From: Theropithecus gelada
Lineage: Eukaryota; Chordata; Mammalia; Primates; Cercopithecidae
Length of the DNA: 64,000 bases
Assembly (NCBI RefSeq): GCF_003255815.1
Contig: NC_037669.1
Coordinates: 118,255,195 to 118,319,194 of the forward strand
Direction of reading: 5' to 3'
Numbering within the stretch: position 1 is the stretch's first letter; each line of letters begins with the position of its first letter. The notes beneath the pieces are model-generated. The model saw only the letters and a program-made list of their open reading frames with translations, had not been told where the DNA came from and did no database searches. Shown here in pieces: positions 22,554 to 34,852 of this stretch. Both the position numbers and the translations under genes were made by a program.

Positions 22554-24060
22554 ATTTTTTTTAATTACCTTCAGGTTTTATAAGGAATCAGAATATAAAA
22601 GGACGTGAAGGGAAGTCCTTCAATAACCCCAAGTGATGACAATGGATGAAACACAGAGAAGGCAGAGCTAGAAAAGTTCCCACCCAATCTCCAAGTGCAT
22701 CTGTTAACATCAATAAACACAAATTCATATGAGAATTTTCCTTATTGTTTTAAATCTATATTACTGAAAAGTTAAAGGACACCACTGCATAGTGGCTGAT
22801 CTCTGATTTTTAGAATGGTGGGGAATAAGTCAAGAGGGATGTAATATGTACTCTGAGTTTTAAATTTTGATTAAATTGATATCACCAGATTCCTATGTTC
22901 ATGAAAAACTCCACAGTAAAGGTGAATACTCAAAAATTTCCTCAAGTTACTAAAAGTTATCATCAATAAAATTCTTAACAGAGAAAAACAAGCAAACTAG
23001 CAAAAAAGAACAACAAAAAATAACTTCTAGAATGTATTTATACTGGAGTAAGCAAATAGAGAGAGACTTAAGCCTGGGTGTGCCTAGATTAACTGGTAAA
23101 ATCTGCTTTAAATATTCCTGGCATAGTCTGAAAAGGATTGATGTACTTAAGGTCCAAATCTCAGAAAGAAAAAAAAAATGCCAGTAACACTGTTTAATGC
23201 TGGGTTCCATCATACCTTCCTCATGTTTAAATAAAACAAGTTCAGGAGTTAGAGAACAGCCTGCAATGCTGCAATGCTTTTTTTCCATTGTATGTGTATT
23301 TATTTATGTGTTCCTATGAGTGTTTGCTTGCTTATGTGCTTGACTTTCTTATCAAATTTGAGATGTGCCTGATTTCCCAGAATTAGCTATGTTCTAAAGT
23401 GACCTTAAGTTTTTTTTTTTTTTAAACGTAGTGCTTTCACTTTTGTTTCTCCTTATTCCAAATGGAATCATAAAAATTTAGTTTGAAGGATAGTAACTTC
23501 TTATTTTACAGATCCAGAAAATTAGGACTAGTGGCTTGCTCAAGCCCTCCTGAGTTCCACACAGAGCTCTTTTTGCAAAACTTTATTCTGGATTTAAATG
23601 TTAGGTAAAATTCCATACTGTTCTATTATTTGATTAAAGTTATAACTACACTTGAAGCCATCTGGGAGTCAGTTATATTAAGATTATTGTCCACAAACAA
23701 AAAATATATTCAAAGAACAACTTAGACCAGTGTCCCCCTACCAATTAGATATGATATTCAAAATATTTAGTAACAGGCAGGGCATTGACGCATTGACTCA
23801 GACAGCAGCTGTCAACACCTGGTCTATTGAAGCATGCAAACTGGGGAAATAACAACCCTTTTTCCAGCCCCTCCCAGAAGATTCAGAGTTCAGTGAAATG
23901 AATCAGAAATGAATACTTAAAGGATTTGACAAAATTACAAAGAAAAAAGGATATATACTTGAAAGTAAGTTATCTAATAGTCTATTAACTAGGAAATAAC
24001 TACCAGCACTTAAATACAGAGTCAGTCTAACATAACTATATCAGCCAGGGCAGATACCCA
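22554..24060. other. unassigned sequence
   Basis: No exon or repeat recognised with confidence. A weak MIR-like piece in antisense (ATTTTACAGATCCAGAAAAT) lies at about 23500-23570. A minus-strand frame of 112 codons at 22950-23288 has no recognised product. Confidence 0.35.
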
Positions 24061-25200
24061 GCACAAAATTACTCAGGTAAAAGAAAAAAATTTATTGATT
24101 TGTGCAATCCAAAAGTCCCAGGAGTGTCTTCTGGTACAGTGTAATCCAGATGATCAAGAGATAAAATCAGGACTGGGTGCGGTGGCTCATGCCTGTAATC
24201 CTAGTAATTTGAGAGGCCAGGACAGGCAGGTCACTCGAGGCCAGGAGTGTCAGACCAGCCTGGCCATCATGGCAGAACTCCGTCTCTAGTGAAAATACAA
24301 AAATTAGCTGGGTGTGGTGTTGTGCGCCTGCTCAGGAGGCTGAGGCAGGAGAATCGCTTGAACCCCCAGAAGGAGGAGGTTGCAGTGAGCCAAGATTGCA
24401 CCACTGCATTCCTTCCAGCCTGTGCAATAGAGCAACACTCTGTCTCAAAAAAAAAAAAAAAGGGATAAAATCAGGAATGTCTCGGTGTTGGCTTCATTCT
24501 CAGCAGATTCTTCCTAAATAGGAGTAAGATTGCCATTATAGTCCAGGATTATAGTCTACCATGTTAGCAAAGAGGGAGAAAGGAAGTGATCTTTTCTGAC
24601 TCTAACAGATCTTCCAGAGCTGACTCTTTCTCACTGGATTAATTTGGGTTACCTGCCATTCCTAAGCCAATAATGCTTCTGCCTGGACCTGGGGATAGAA
24701 TCAGTTTCACTGAAATTTCATGAATGAAATAGGGGAAAGGTGGTTCCCTCAAAGATAAATCTAAGTGTGAATACCAAAAAGAAGAATGGATACTGGATAG
24801 ACCTAAACTATAGATATCTACTAAGTGCGTCTCTCAGCAGCCCAACTTTCACATTCTTCTTTTTCCTCATATAAACAATCATCAGAATTCTCCCCACTAA
24901 CACAATTCACGCATCAGCATACAACCAAAAATACATAGAGTTTCTCTTCTAGGAAGGGAGATAGCCTCAAGTTGCACCAGTTCTTGCATACATGTTCCAG
25001 GATCTCTGGGAGATGCACATTTCTCTCTAGACTTTATGTTAATGGCATCTGGACTAAATGACATATTTATTCATCCTCTATACTCCCAGTCTAAAATAAT
25101 GGAGGGGAAACGTCATAACTACAATAAAAATTCCTTTTGCAAATAGGAAAATGGGGAAACAAAATACAAAGGACACTGCTTTGCTGCATCGATAATGGCT
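24061..25200. repeat. ancient interspersed repeat, family not assigned
   Basis: The flanks of the Alu at 24173 contain a phrase (GTGTTGGCTTCATTCTCAGCAG, about 24486) that I associate with a common ancient repeat. A related phrase occurs at about 28065-28090. I cannot name the family, and the boundaries are guesses. Confidence 0.35.
24173..24463 (+). mobile_element. Alu with target-site duplication
   Basis: Alu with internal deletions (TGTGCGCCTGCTCAGGAGG lacks the usual TAATCCCAGCTA). GATAAAATCAGGA flanks both sides. Confidence 0.93.
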
Positions 25201-25417
25201 GCTAAACGAGGATAGCAATTATATCCTGCCAAGATGGTAGAGCAAGTTTCTAAATCAACCAACTTGGCTTTCCCCAGTCCTGCAAGCTAACTATTGATCT
25301 TAGCTAATATGGGCACCAGTGAGAACTCATTTTCTGAGGGATGCATATATTAGTCTGTTTCCTGTTGGTGTAAACTCTAAGGGTTGGGATTTGCAACAGG
25401 GGCTGTATTTTTGCAGA
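25201..25417. other. unassigned sequence
   Basis: No feature recognised. Confidence 0.35.
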
Positions 25418-25522
25418 TTTTTTTTTTTTTTGAGACAGAGTCTTGCTCTGTAGCCCAGGCTGGAGTGCAGAGGCGAGATCTTGGCTCACTGCAAGCTCCG
25501 CCTCTCAGGTTCACATCATTCT
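25418..25522 (-). mobile_element. 5'-truncated Alu, antisense
   Basis: Only the last ~90 bp of an Alu plus its T-run (TTGAGACAGAGTCTTGCTCT to TCACATCATTCT). TTTTTGC is present on both sides, so truncation occurred at insertion. Confidence 0.9.
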
Positions 25523-26170
25523 GGTTTTTGCTTTCTTAAGTAATAGGCTTGGAATTTATCCAGGAATACATCTCTTTTAAAGTTTATTAGCCTCTGTTGA
25601 TTTATGTTTGTTCAGTTCCACAGGTCTGATTAGTTATGACTCTTGCATTAAGAGCTTAATCTGAGGGATTGTCATGTGCCAACAAGTTTCAATGCTTTGT
25701 CTAGTCTGTAAGTTTTCAGCATTCAACCTGGAGAGGGCATCTTGGCAGTGCAAACCTGTAGCCTGGATTGGAGAACAGTTCTCCTTTCCCCTACCCCACA
25801 TTATACTTCATGGAATGATTTTAACAATGGTGGTAGTTGTCAACTTTGTCAATAAATAGAGTCCCAAAGGATATGTTGGAGACCGAGAGACTGAAGAATC
25901 AAACATCCCCAGATCTCAATCTTGTATCTAACCACATTTTTACCGATTTGATTCCTCTTACTTTAGCTTGGTGCGAAGAATACAGGTTTCAACCACATTG
26001 GATTTCTGGACACAGGCAAGATGTATCTTTCTTACAAAAGCTTTAATTTTTTTCCCTTACCACTAGCCTTTCAGGTAGGCCACACTGGAGAGATGTTTGT
26101 CATTGATAAGACTTTACCAATGTTTGCAGAAAGTGGTCAACACATAATATCCTGATATTTCCCCACTAAA
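25523..26170. other. unassigned sequence
   Basis: No gene or repeat recognised. Confidence 0.35.
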
Positions 26171-26199
26171 TACCCCCAAATCAGGCCTTGGCATAAGGA

Positions 26200-27690
26200 T
26201 ATGGTCTGATTTTATTTAAAAACAAGCTGGGAAAAATACCTGCAAAGGATATATTTGATAAAGAGCTGTTATCTAAAATTTACAAAGAACTCTTAAAACT
26301 CAAAAATAAGGAAACAAATAACTAAATAAAATAGGCAAAAGACCTCAACAGATACCTCATCAAATAAGATATGCACATATCAAGTACACATATGAAAAGA
26401 TATTAAACACTGTATGTCATTGAGGAATTGCAACCTAAAACAGCAATGAGATGCTACTGCATGCCTATTAGAATGGCCCAAATCCAAAACACTAATGACA
26501 CGAAATGCTGGCAAGATTGTGGAGCAATGTTGGTGGGAAGTCAAAATCATACAGACATTTTGAAAGACAGTACAATAGAGTGAATACTCACGTCTCCCTA
26601 AAATTCATATGTTGAAATCCTAACCCCCATGATGATGGTAAGGAGAGGGATCTTTGGGAGTGAATAGATCATGAGAGCAGGGCCCTCATGAATGAAATTA
26701 GCAGCCTTGTTAAAAAAAAAAAAAAAAAGGACCCAAGAGCTGGCAAGTTCTTTCTGCCATATTAGGACACAGCTAGAAGACACCATCTATGAACCAGAAA
26801 GCAGGTTCTCACCCAATACCAAATCTGCCACTGCTTTGATCTTAGACTTCTCAGCCTCCAGAACTGTGAGAAATAAATTTCTGTTACTTGTTAGCTACCC
26901 AGTTTATAGTATTTTGTTATAGCAGCTCAAACAAACTAAGAGAGACAATTTGGCAGTTTCTTATAAGTCTAAACATGTTCTTACTATGTGAGTCAGCAAT
27001 CATATCCTTGGAATTTGCCCAAAGGACTTGAAAACTCATGTCCACACAAAAAGCTGCATATGGATGTTTACAGCAGCCTTATTTGTAACTGTGAAAACTT
27101 GGAAGCAACCAAGATTTTCTTCAGTAGACAAGAGGATAAGAAAAGTGTGGTACATCCAGACAATTGAATATTATCCATCACTAAACTCAAATGAGTTATC
27201 AAGCCATGTAAAGACATGGAGGAAATTTAAATGCATATTACCAAGTGAAAGAAGCCAATCTGAAAATGCTACATACTGCATGATTCCAACTATAGGCCAT
27301 TCTGGAAAAGGCAAAACTAGGGAAACAGTAAAAAGATGAGTAGTTTCCAGGAGTTAGTGGGGAGACAGAGATAAACAGGCAAAGCACAGGGGGTATTTAG
27401 TGCATTGAAACTATTTTGTACGATACTACAATGGTGGATACATGTCATTAGGCATTTATCAAAATCCATACGATGAACAACACCAAAAGTGGAGCCTAAC
27501 GTAAACTATGGACTTTGGGTGATAATGATTCATTATAACCCAGAATGTGCCACTCTGGTGTGGCATGTTGATAGTGGGAGAGGCTAAGCAGTTGTAGGGG
27601 CAGGGAATATATGGGCACCCTATTTCCTGCTCAATTTTTCTGTGACCCCAAAACTGAACCTAAAAAATAAGGTCTACTAAACAACAACAA
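26200..27690 (+). mobile_element. L1M 3'-end fragment, split by MLT1A
   Basis: Sense L1M ORF2 end and 3' UTR: AATGCTGGCAAGATTGTGGAG, ATCATATCCTTGGAATTTGCCC, GGTACATCCAGACAATTGAATA. It ends with GTAAACTATGGACTTTGGGTGATAATGAT and a (CAA)n tail at 27680. An MLT1A LTR divides it. Confidence 0.85.
26571..26943 (+). mobile_element. MLT1A-like LTR (ERVL-MaLR)
   Basis: Characteristic phrases AAAATTCATATGTTGAAATCC, CCTCCAGAACTGTGAGAAATAAATTTCTGT and TATTTTGTTATAGCAGC. It is flanked by GACAG (26566-26570) and GACAA (26944-26948), a slightly diverged 5-bp duplication. An A-run replaces part of the TATA-like region near 26710. Confidence 0.88.
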
Positions 27691-28319
27691 CAAGAGGTGA
27701 CAGTTTAGTTGACTGTTTTGCTATCACCTATCAAGGATCTTCCCTTCTCAGCCAGGATAGGAAAGTTTCCACCCTACTGTGATACATCTTGTCTTGTACA
27801 AATCCAATTTAGGGTTTGTTCCATGTAAAACTTCATTTCCATAGACTAATTTCTACAGTAGATTTCTTGAGTCATTCAGAAACCTAACTCAAACTGGCTC
27901 AACTGAATGTGAGAATGTATCAGTTTATGTAACTAAAAAGTCTAGGGACTAAGAATAAGGCTGTATTCAGGCATAATTAAATGCAGATACTTAAAAGATG
28001 CAGTCATAAATCAATCTCCTTTCTCTCTCGGTCTCTCAGTCTTCCACTCCATCTCCCACCCCCATGTTGACTTCATTCTCTTGAGACCTCTCTCCATGTA
28101 GTGACATATGGGTATCAGAATCTCTAGACTCACATTCTGCCACTTAAGTCATACTTAGAAACAATAATCCTCTTTCTCAGAAAAATTCAAGCTGCTACCT
28201 CGATTGATAAACTACAGCTATTTGTTCATGGCTAACACAACTTTAGTCCATTGTTTCCAAAGGTATATTCACATGTCACTGGTGCTGCCTTAGATGATCT
28301 GGTAGTAAGCACACATTTA
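27691..28319. repeat. unassigned, probably ancient repeat
   Basis: The part from about 27900 to 28260 resembles the same ancient repeat noted near 24486 (TTGACTTCATTCTCTTGAGACC). The family cannot be named. Confidence 0.3.
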
Positions 28320-28500
28320 TTATAATACATGCCAGGGGCTAGAGGGGAGGGAGGGATAAATAGGCAGAACATGGAGGATATTTAGGAAAGTGAAATTATT
28401 CTGAATGATATTACATTGGTGAATGCATGTCATTTTACATTTGTCACATGTATAATTCTGCGTAAATTTTTGTGTATAATAAAAAATAAGTAGTGCCTCA
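28320..28500 (+). mobile_element. L1M 3' UTR fragment
   Basis: Wording parallel to the L1M end at 27330-27520 (CCAGGGGCTAGAGGGGAGGG, ATGATATTACATTGGTGAATGCATGTCATT). Short and truncated. Confidence 0.7.
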
Positions 28501-29476
28501 AAAATTTTTTTCTTTTGCTTGGGATGAGGCTGAAATAGGAACGAAAGTAGTATTCATTTTATAGGATTAGGGTGAGTTTCAGGTATGGTGATCAGGCATG
28601 TTCATGATCATTTTGTACCTTTACTAATCTGAATTATCCAACAAGACTTAACCTGTTCCACATAGTTGAAGTGTTGTACAGGCAGAAAAAATCTAGTCAC
28701 TGTTGTATACTGAGGGGAAAATCTTAGGTTAAGTCCCTCAAAGACTCTGGAAAAATTCATTTCATATGGAAATTCATAAGGTAATTTTTAAAAGGAAGTC
28801 AATATATCACAAATGGTATAAGCCCTTGAATGTAACTTTGAAAATCTTTACCCTACTTAGGAAAAAAAGAGTCTCATTTTAGTATAAAGTAAAATGAACT
28901 GCATAACTGTCCTCTCTGTGGTTAAATTCCTTGTCCACCAACATTATATAACTGACTTTTGTTTCTTCTGATTTGTTTTCAGGCAGTTAATTTTCAAGAG
29001 GAAGAGCTTCCTTCCTAGATTTGATTCAAATTCTATTCCAGGAACAAACAGAAGCTTTAAGTTTCTTTTCATAGTTTCTTTTAAGGCGCCACTTTTGTTT
29101 TTCTGTGGTTTCATCATGAGAAATACCTCAAAGAGGAAGAAGATTGTTATAAGGTATTGCATTTCTATACTTGAGAGAGTTTTTAAGTTCTTCAGATAAA
29201 TATGGTATGTGGTTGTAAGGTAATTGTCACTTACTTGCAATAATACAAATTTCTGAATTTCATTTATTTGTTTGCTACACAGTTTATAGTATTTTGTTAT
29301 AGCAGGCCAAACAGACTGAGAGACAATAAGAAGATTCTGGGAACATGATAGAGTAAGAAGAATCAGGAATCTCTGTCCTGACCTACCCAACTAATGCATT
29401 GGCAGACTATGACTTAACTGTCTTGGAACTCTGGAGTAATCCAAGGCTTGCAATTTCTAGAGGAAGTTTTAGGTTG
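28501..29476. other. unassigned sequence with an MLT1-like tail
   Basis: Mostly unrecognised. At 29274-29325 there is an isolated MLT1-type 3' end (CAGTTTATAGTATTTTGTTATAGCAG). The 148-codon minus-strand frame at 28944-29390 lies partly in that repeat and has no recognised product. Confidence 0.35.
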
Positions 29477-29859
29477 TGTATTAGTTTGTTCTTATGCTGC
29501 CGTGAAGAAATATCTGAGACTGGATGATTTATGAAGGAAAGAGGTTTAATTGACACACAATTCCACATGGATGGGGAGGCCTCAGGAAACTTATAATCAT
29601 GGTAGAGGACGAAGGGGAAGCAAGGACCTTCTTCACATGGAAGCAAGAGAGAGAAGGGTGAAGGAAGAACTTCCAAACACTTATAAAACCATCAGATCTT
29701 GCGAGAACTCACTATCGTGAGAACAGCATGGGAGAAACTGCCCCCATGATCCAATCACTTCCCTCGCTTGACATGTGATGATTACAGGTGCTTCCCTCAA
29801 GGTGTGGGGATTACAGTTTGAGATGAGATTTGGTGGGGACACACAGTCAAACTGTATCA
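29477..29859 (-). repeat. 3' LTR of the MaLR element
   Basis: Starts TGTATTAGTTTGTTCTTATG and ends ACTGTATCA on the + strand. Contains the usual GGGGAGGCCTCAGGAAACTT segment and a local duplication of ACATGTGATGATTACAGGTG-type wording near 29770-29815. Confidence 0.88.
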
Positions 29860-31157
29860 TTCCACCTCTGGCCCCTCCCAAATCTCATGTCTTTTCACAT
29901 TTCAAAACCAATCGTGCCTTCCCAACAGTCCCTCAAAGTCTTAATTCATTTCAGCATTAACTCAAAAGTCCACAGTCCAAAGTCTCATCTGAGACAAGGC
30001 AAGTTCCTTCCACCTATGAGCCTGTAAAATTGAAAGCAAGTTAGTTACTTCCTAAATACAATGGGAGGACAGGCCTTGGGTAAATACTTCCATTCCAAAT
30101 GGGAGAAATTGACTAAAACAAAGGAATGACAGGCACCATGCACGTCTGAAATCCAGCAGGGCAGTCCTTAAATCTTGAAGCTCCAAAATGATCTTTTTTG
30201 ATTCCATGTCTCATACCCAGGGCACACTGATGCAAAGGGTGGGCTCCCATGGCCTTGAGTGGCTCCTTCATGGGTTGGCATTGAGTGCCTATGGGTTTTC
30301 TGGTTGCATGATGCAAGATGTAGGTGAATCTACCATTTTTGGGTCTGGAGGATAGTGGCCCTCTTCTCAAAGTTCCCCTAGGCAGTGCCCTAGTGGAGAT
30401 TCTGTGTGGGGGCTCCTACTCCACATTTCGCTTCCACACTGCCCTAGCAGAGGTTTTCTATGAGGGCTCTGCCCCTGTAGCAGACCTCTGCCTGATCACC
30501 CAGGCATTTCTATACTTCCTTTGAAATCTAGGCAGAGGTTCCCAAACCTCAATTCTTGACTTCTGTGCACCCACAGGCCTAACACTACAGGGAGGTCACG
30601 AAGGTTTGGGGCTTGTACCCTCTGAAGCCACAGCCTGAGCTGTACATTGGTTTCTTTTAGCTATGGCTGGAGCTAAAGTGACTGGGATGCATGGTACCAA
30701 GTCCCAAAGCAGCACACAGCAGTGGGGGCCTGGGTCTGGCCCAATAAATCATTTTTAATCTCCTAGGCCACTAGGCCTGTGATTGGAGGAGCTGCTGCCA
30801 AGGTCTCTGACATGCTCTGGAGATATTTTCCCCATTGTCTTCATGATTAACATTAGGCTCCTCATTACTTATGCTAATTTTTGCAGCCAGTTTGAATTTC
30901 TCCCCCAGAAAATGGGGTTTTCTTTTCTACTGCATGCTCAGGCTGTAATTTTTCCAAACTTTTATGCTCTGCTTCCCTTTTAAACAATAGTACCAATTTC
31001 AGGTCATCTCTCTCAAGTTCAAAGTTCCACAGAACTCTAGGGCAGGAGCAAAATGCCACCTGTCTCTTTGCTAAAGCATAGCAAGAGTGACTTTTCTCCA
31101 TTTCTCAGTAAGTTATTAATCTTCATCTGAGACCACCTCTGCCTGGACTTCATTGTC

Positions 31158-32493
31158 TAGCGGGGGAACCTGTCCCCAGTATTTCAACATAGGTTCTTTC
31201 TGTTTTCCCTAAGTGTTGGCTGACTGAGAAATAAAGACAGACAGTACAAAGAGAGGAATTTTACAGCTGGGCCACCAGGGGTGACATCACATATTGGTAG
31301 GACTGTGATGCCCACCTGAGCCTCAAAAGCAGCAAGTTTTTATTAAGGATTTCAAAAGGGGAGGGGATGTACGAACAGGGATTAGGTACAAAGATCACAT
31401 GCTTCAAAGGGCAAAAAGCAGAACTACTAATAAGGGTCTAACAAAGATCACAAGGCAAAGGGCAAAAACAGAACTACTAACAAGAGTCTATGTTCAGCAG
31501 TGCACATATTGTCTTGATAAACATTTTTTTTTTTTTTTTTGAGACAGAGTGTCACTCTGTCACCCAGGCTGGAATGCAGTGGCATGATCTCAGCTCACTG
31601 CAAGTTCCGCCTTCCAGGTTCATGCCATTCTCCTGCCTCAGCCTCCCAAGTAGCTGGGACTACAGGCGCCCACCACCACAACTGGCTATTTTTTTTGTAT
31701 TTTTAGTAGAGATGGGGTTTCACCACATTGACTAGGATGGTCTCGATCTCTTGACCTCATGATCCACCCACCTCAGCCTCCCAAAGTACTTGGATTACAG
31801 ATGTGAGTCACCATGCCCAGCAGATAAACATCTTAAACAACAGAAAACAGGGTTCAAGAGCAGAGAACTGGTCTGACCACAAATTTACCAGGGTGGAGTT
31901 TTTTTCCCACCCTAGTAAGCCTGAGGGTACTGCAGGAGACCAAGGTGTATCTCAATGCTTATCTCAACCACATAAGACAGACATTCCCAGAGCAACCATT
32001 TATAGACCTCCCCCCAGGAATGCATTCCTTTCCCAGGGTATTAATATTAATATTCCTTGCAAGGAGAAGAATTTAGTGATATCTTCCCTACTTGCATGTC
32101 CACTTATAGGCTCTCTGCGAGAATTAAAATATGGCTCTTTTGGCCCGACCCTGCAGGCCGTCAGACCTTATGGTTGTCTTCCCTTGTTCCCTAAAATCGC
32201 TGTTATTCTGTTCTTTTTCAAGGTGCACTGATTTCATATTGTTCAAACGCACATGTTTTACAATCAATTTGTACAGTTAACACAATTATCACAGTGGTCC
32301 TGAGGTGACATACATCCTCAGCTTATGAAGATAACAGGATTAAGAGATTACAGTAGGACAGGCATAAGAAATTATAAAAGTATCATTTGGGAACTGATAA
32401 ATGTCCATATTGAAATGAAATCTTCACAATTTATGTTCCTGTGCCACAGCTCCAGCCAGTCCCTCTGTTTGGGGTCTCTGACTTTCCGCAACA
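31158..32493 (-). mobile_element. ERVK-type solo LTR
   Basis: About 1.03 kb once its Alu is removed. A perfect 6-bp duplication ATTGTC flanks it (31152-31157 and 32494-32499), the duplication size of ERVK-class elements. On the minus strand it starts TGTTGCGGAAAGTCAGAGAC. A CTTAATAAAAACTTG poly(A) signal lies near the far end (+ strand 31334-31350). The last two bases are TA rather than CA. I believe it is of the LTR13/LTR14/MER9/MER11 group but cannot fix the subfamily. No internal viral sequence remains. Confidence 0.82.
31525..31822 (-). mobile_element. Alu inside the solo LTR, with TSD
   Basis: Full-length antisense Alu. GATAAACAT at 31516-31524 and 31823-31831. Confidence 0.95.
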
Positions 32494-32694
32494 ATTGTCC
32501 ATCCATATCATTATCAGCATTTTGGTCAAAACCATTCAACAAGTCTCTAGGAAGTTCCAAACTTTCCCACATCTTCCTGTCTTCTTCTGAGCCCTCCAAA
32601 TTGTTCCAACCTCTGCCCATTACCCAGTTCCAAAGTTACCTCCACATTTTTCATATTTTTGTAGCAGTACCCCACTACCTTGGTACCAATTAAC

Positions 32695-33060
32695 TGTATT
32701 AGTCTGTTTTCACATTGCTATGAAGAAATATCCGAGACTAGGTAATGTATAAAGGGAAGGGGTTTAATTGAATCACTGTTCCACATGGCTGGGGAGGCCT
32801 CAGGAAACTTACAATTATGGCGGGCGAGGAAACAGCGACTTTCTTCACAAGGCAGCAGGAGAGAGAGCACACAGGAAAAACTGCCACAGATGTTATGAGA
32901 ACTCACTTACTATCATGAGAACAGCATGGGGAAAACCACTCCCATGATCCAATCACCTCCCTCCCTTGACACATGGGAATTACAGCTTCCTCCCTTGACG
33001 CAAATAGGGATTATAATTCAGGATGCAGTTTGGCTGGGGACACAGAGCCAAACAATATCA
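32695..33060 (-). repeat. 5' LTR of the MaLR element
   Basis: Starts TGTATTAGTCTGTTTTCACA and ends CAAACAATATCA on the + strand. Pairs with the LTR at 29477. Confidence 0.88.
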
Positions 33061-34260
33061 CATTGTAAATTGCAGTTAGTTTCAGTCATTGTCAGCTCTA
33101 GCCATCCCTTATCCCTCAGCTGCTTGGCAGGCAGCTGTGCAGATGATCCTGGAGTAGCTTACACAGAGCTTTGCTCAGTGTGGACAAAGGAATGCTGTAT
33201 TCTAATTATTGGAGATCTGTGCTCAAAATTGCTGCTTCTAAACATAGAAGTGCAGAAAAATGAAACCACTGTTGCATGTTCTTCTATTGTTGCCCCCTGT
33301 AACCTAACCCTACTTCCCCCACCATCTAGTGACTTCTGGGAAATTTAAAAGGCAAGTGTTTTTTCTTTCCTTTTTTTTTTTTTTTTTTTTTCATTTTTCT
33401 CTTTCCTTTTTTGGAGGGGCCAAACATTAAAGACTAGGACATATGGAACAAGCTCATACACAATGGAAATTAAGTCACCACATAAACCCAGGGAAAGGGG
33501 TACAAACTCAGAAAACACTTAAGAAGACCTTATGTTTGCACCTCAGGCTACTCTTCAGCATACAGATAGCCTACAACCACCCCCCAAAAACCAACCCCAA
33601 AACAAGACTCAGGAAGTCCTGGGAAGGGAGAGAATCTGATTTTTAAAGTTACCACATTACTAGACCCAAATGTTCAGTTTTGAACAAAAAAAATCACGAG
33701 GTATATGTATTGGTCCATTTTCATGCTGTTGAAAAAGACATACCCGAGAATTGAGCAATTTACAAAAGAAAGAGGTTTCTTGGACTTACAGTTCCAAATG
33801 ACTGGGGAGGCCTCACAATCATGGCAGAAGGCAACGTGGAGCAAGTCACATCTTACGTGGATGGCAGCAGGCAAAAAAAATAACTTGTGCAGGGAAACTG
33901 CCATTTTTAAAACCAACAGATCTTGTGAGACCCATTCACTAGCACAAGAACAACACAGGAAAGACCCACCCCCATGATTCAGTCATCTCCCACCGCGTCC
34001 CTCTCACAACATGTGGGAGTTATGGGAGCTACAAGAAGAACTTTGGGTGCAGACACAGAGCCAAACCATATCAGTATACAAAGAAACAGTAAAGCATGGA
34101 CCATTCAAAGGAAAAAAAGGAATCAACAGAAACTTCCTTGAAAAGACCTGATGGCTGGGGAATCTACCAGATATAAAAACAACTGTCTTAAAGATACTCA
34201 GAGAACTAGAGGAAGACGTAGAAAAGGTCAGGAAAACAAAATATAAACAGGATGCATCCC
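33061..34260 (+). mobile_element. possible ancient L1M/HAL1-like 5' region
   Basis: Phrases either side of the LTR (ACTAGACCCAAATGTTCAGTTT and CATTCAAAGGAAAAAAAGGAATCAACAGAAAC) resemble the ORF1-upstream part of ancient L1/HAL1 elements. A T-run of about 22 nt lies at 33370-33391. The boundaries are uncertain. Confidence 0.5.
33706..34073 (-). mobile_element. solo THE1-like LTR with TSD
   Basis: Starts TGTATTGGTCCATTTTCATG and ends CCAAACCATATCA on the + strand. A perfect 5-bp duplication GTATA flanks it (33701-33705 and 34074-34078). Confidence 0.92.
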
Positions 34261-34839
34261 ATGACGCTCATCCAAATGAAACCATTTGGTAGGGCACACC
34301 CTCAGAATCACGATGGGTGCCTTGTGTACAGGAGGCCAAACTTTATATAAGTATTGTACATTTAGCAGTGGGAACTACAATCTCTGGCCATAGTCAAGGT
34401 GCTAGAGGAATCAACAATTAAGTGCATGGCGACTCCCTGTGACAGTGTTATTTCTGAATCTCCCAGGGTCACCTGTCATTCTTGCCCACAACTGGGAATG
34501 ACAGTGACCTAAGCCCCAGTGTCCAAGAGACTCATAAAAGTTTGTGTAGTACCCTTTTCCCCTACCTCTGAAACTAGGAGTTCAGTTCCCATTGGTGGCC
34601 CCAAATCTTCGTCCCATCTTTAGTCTGTCTTCTCCAAAGATGTTAGCTCAAGATATAATGGTGGAAGTGGTTCCTTTTCAAGTAGTTTCTCTCTGGCACC
34701 CACCAATGTCTCTGCTGTTTTGTACCCTTCAAGTGTTGGTGGGAACATGCAGGGCAGAGAACCAGTCAGCAAAATCAACCCAGTCAAACAAGCATTCCTC
34801 TTGCTGTTCAATTGCTTGAACCAAGCATTTAACATTAAG
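34261..34839. other. unassigned sequence
   Basis: No repeat family or gene recognised. Frames of 71-79 codons on both strands have no known product. Confidence 0.35.
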
Positions 34840-34852
34840 ATCTCAGGATTCA

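Larger units (their letters stand above)
29860..32694 (-). mobile_element. MaLR internal region, interrupted
   Basis: Begins with the typical CCACCTCTGGCCCCTCCCAAAT next to the LTR. It ends with TTCTGAGCCCTCCAAATTGT and TTGGTACCAATTAACTG, the primer-site side of MST/THE1 elements. Only degenerate coding traces. The solo LTR at 31158-32493 sits inside. Confidence 0.78.
29477..33060 (-). mobile_element. MaLR element with two LTRs (MST/THE1-like)
   Basis: Two similar LTRs (29477-29859 and 32695-33060) flank internal sequence, all antisense. The ends are TGTATTAGT and AATATCA/GTATCA, as for MST/THE1. The 5' LTR is the right-hand one. The internal region carries no long open frame and is interrupted by an ERVK-type solo LTR. 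The outer flanks GGTTG and CATTG do not form a convincing 5-bp duplication. Decayed, non-coding. Confidence 0.85.

Noticed and set aside
28944..29390. 148-codon minus-strand frame
   Set aside because: Includes an MLT1 remnant and AT-rich text, no recognised protein, no splice context.
29472..33065. Clean target-site duplication around the MaLR element
   Set aside because: Flanks are GGTTG and CATTG, matching at only three of five positions; not claimed.
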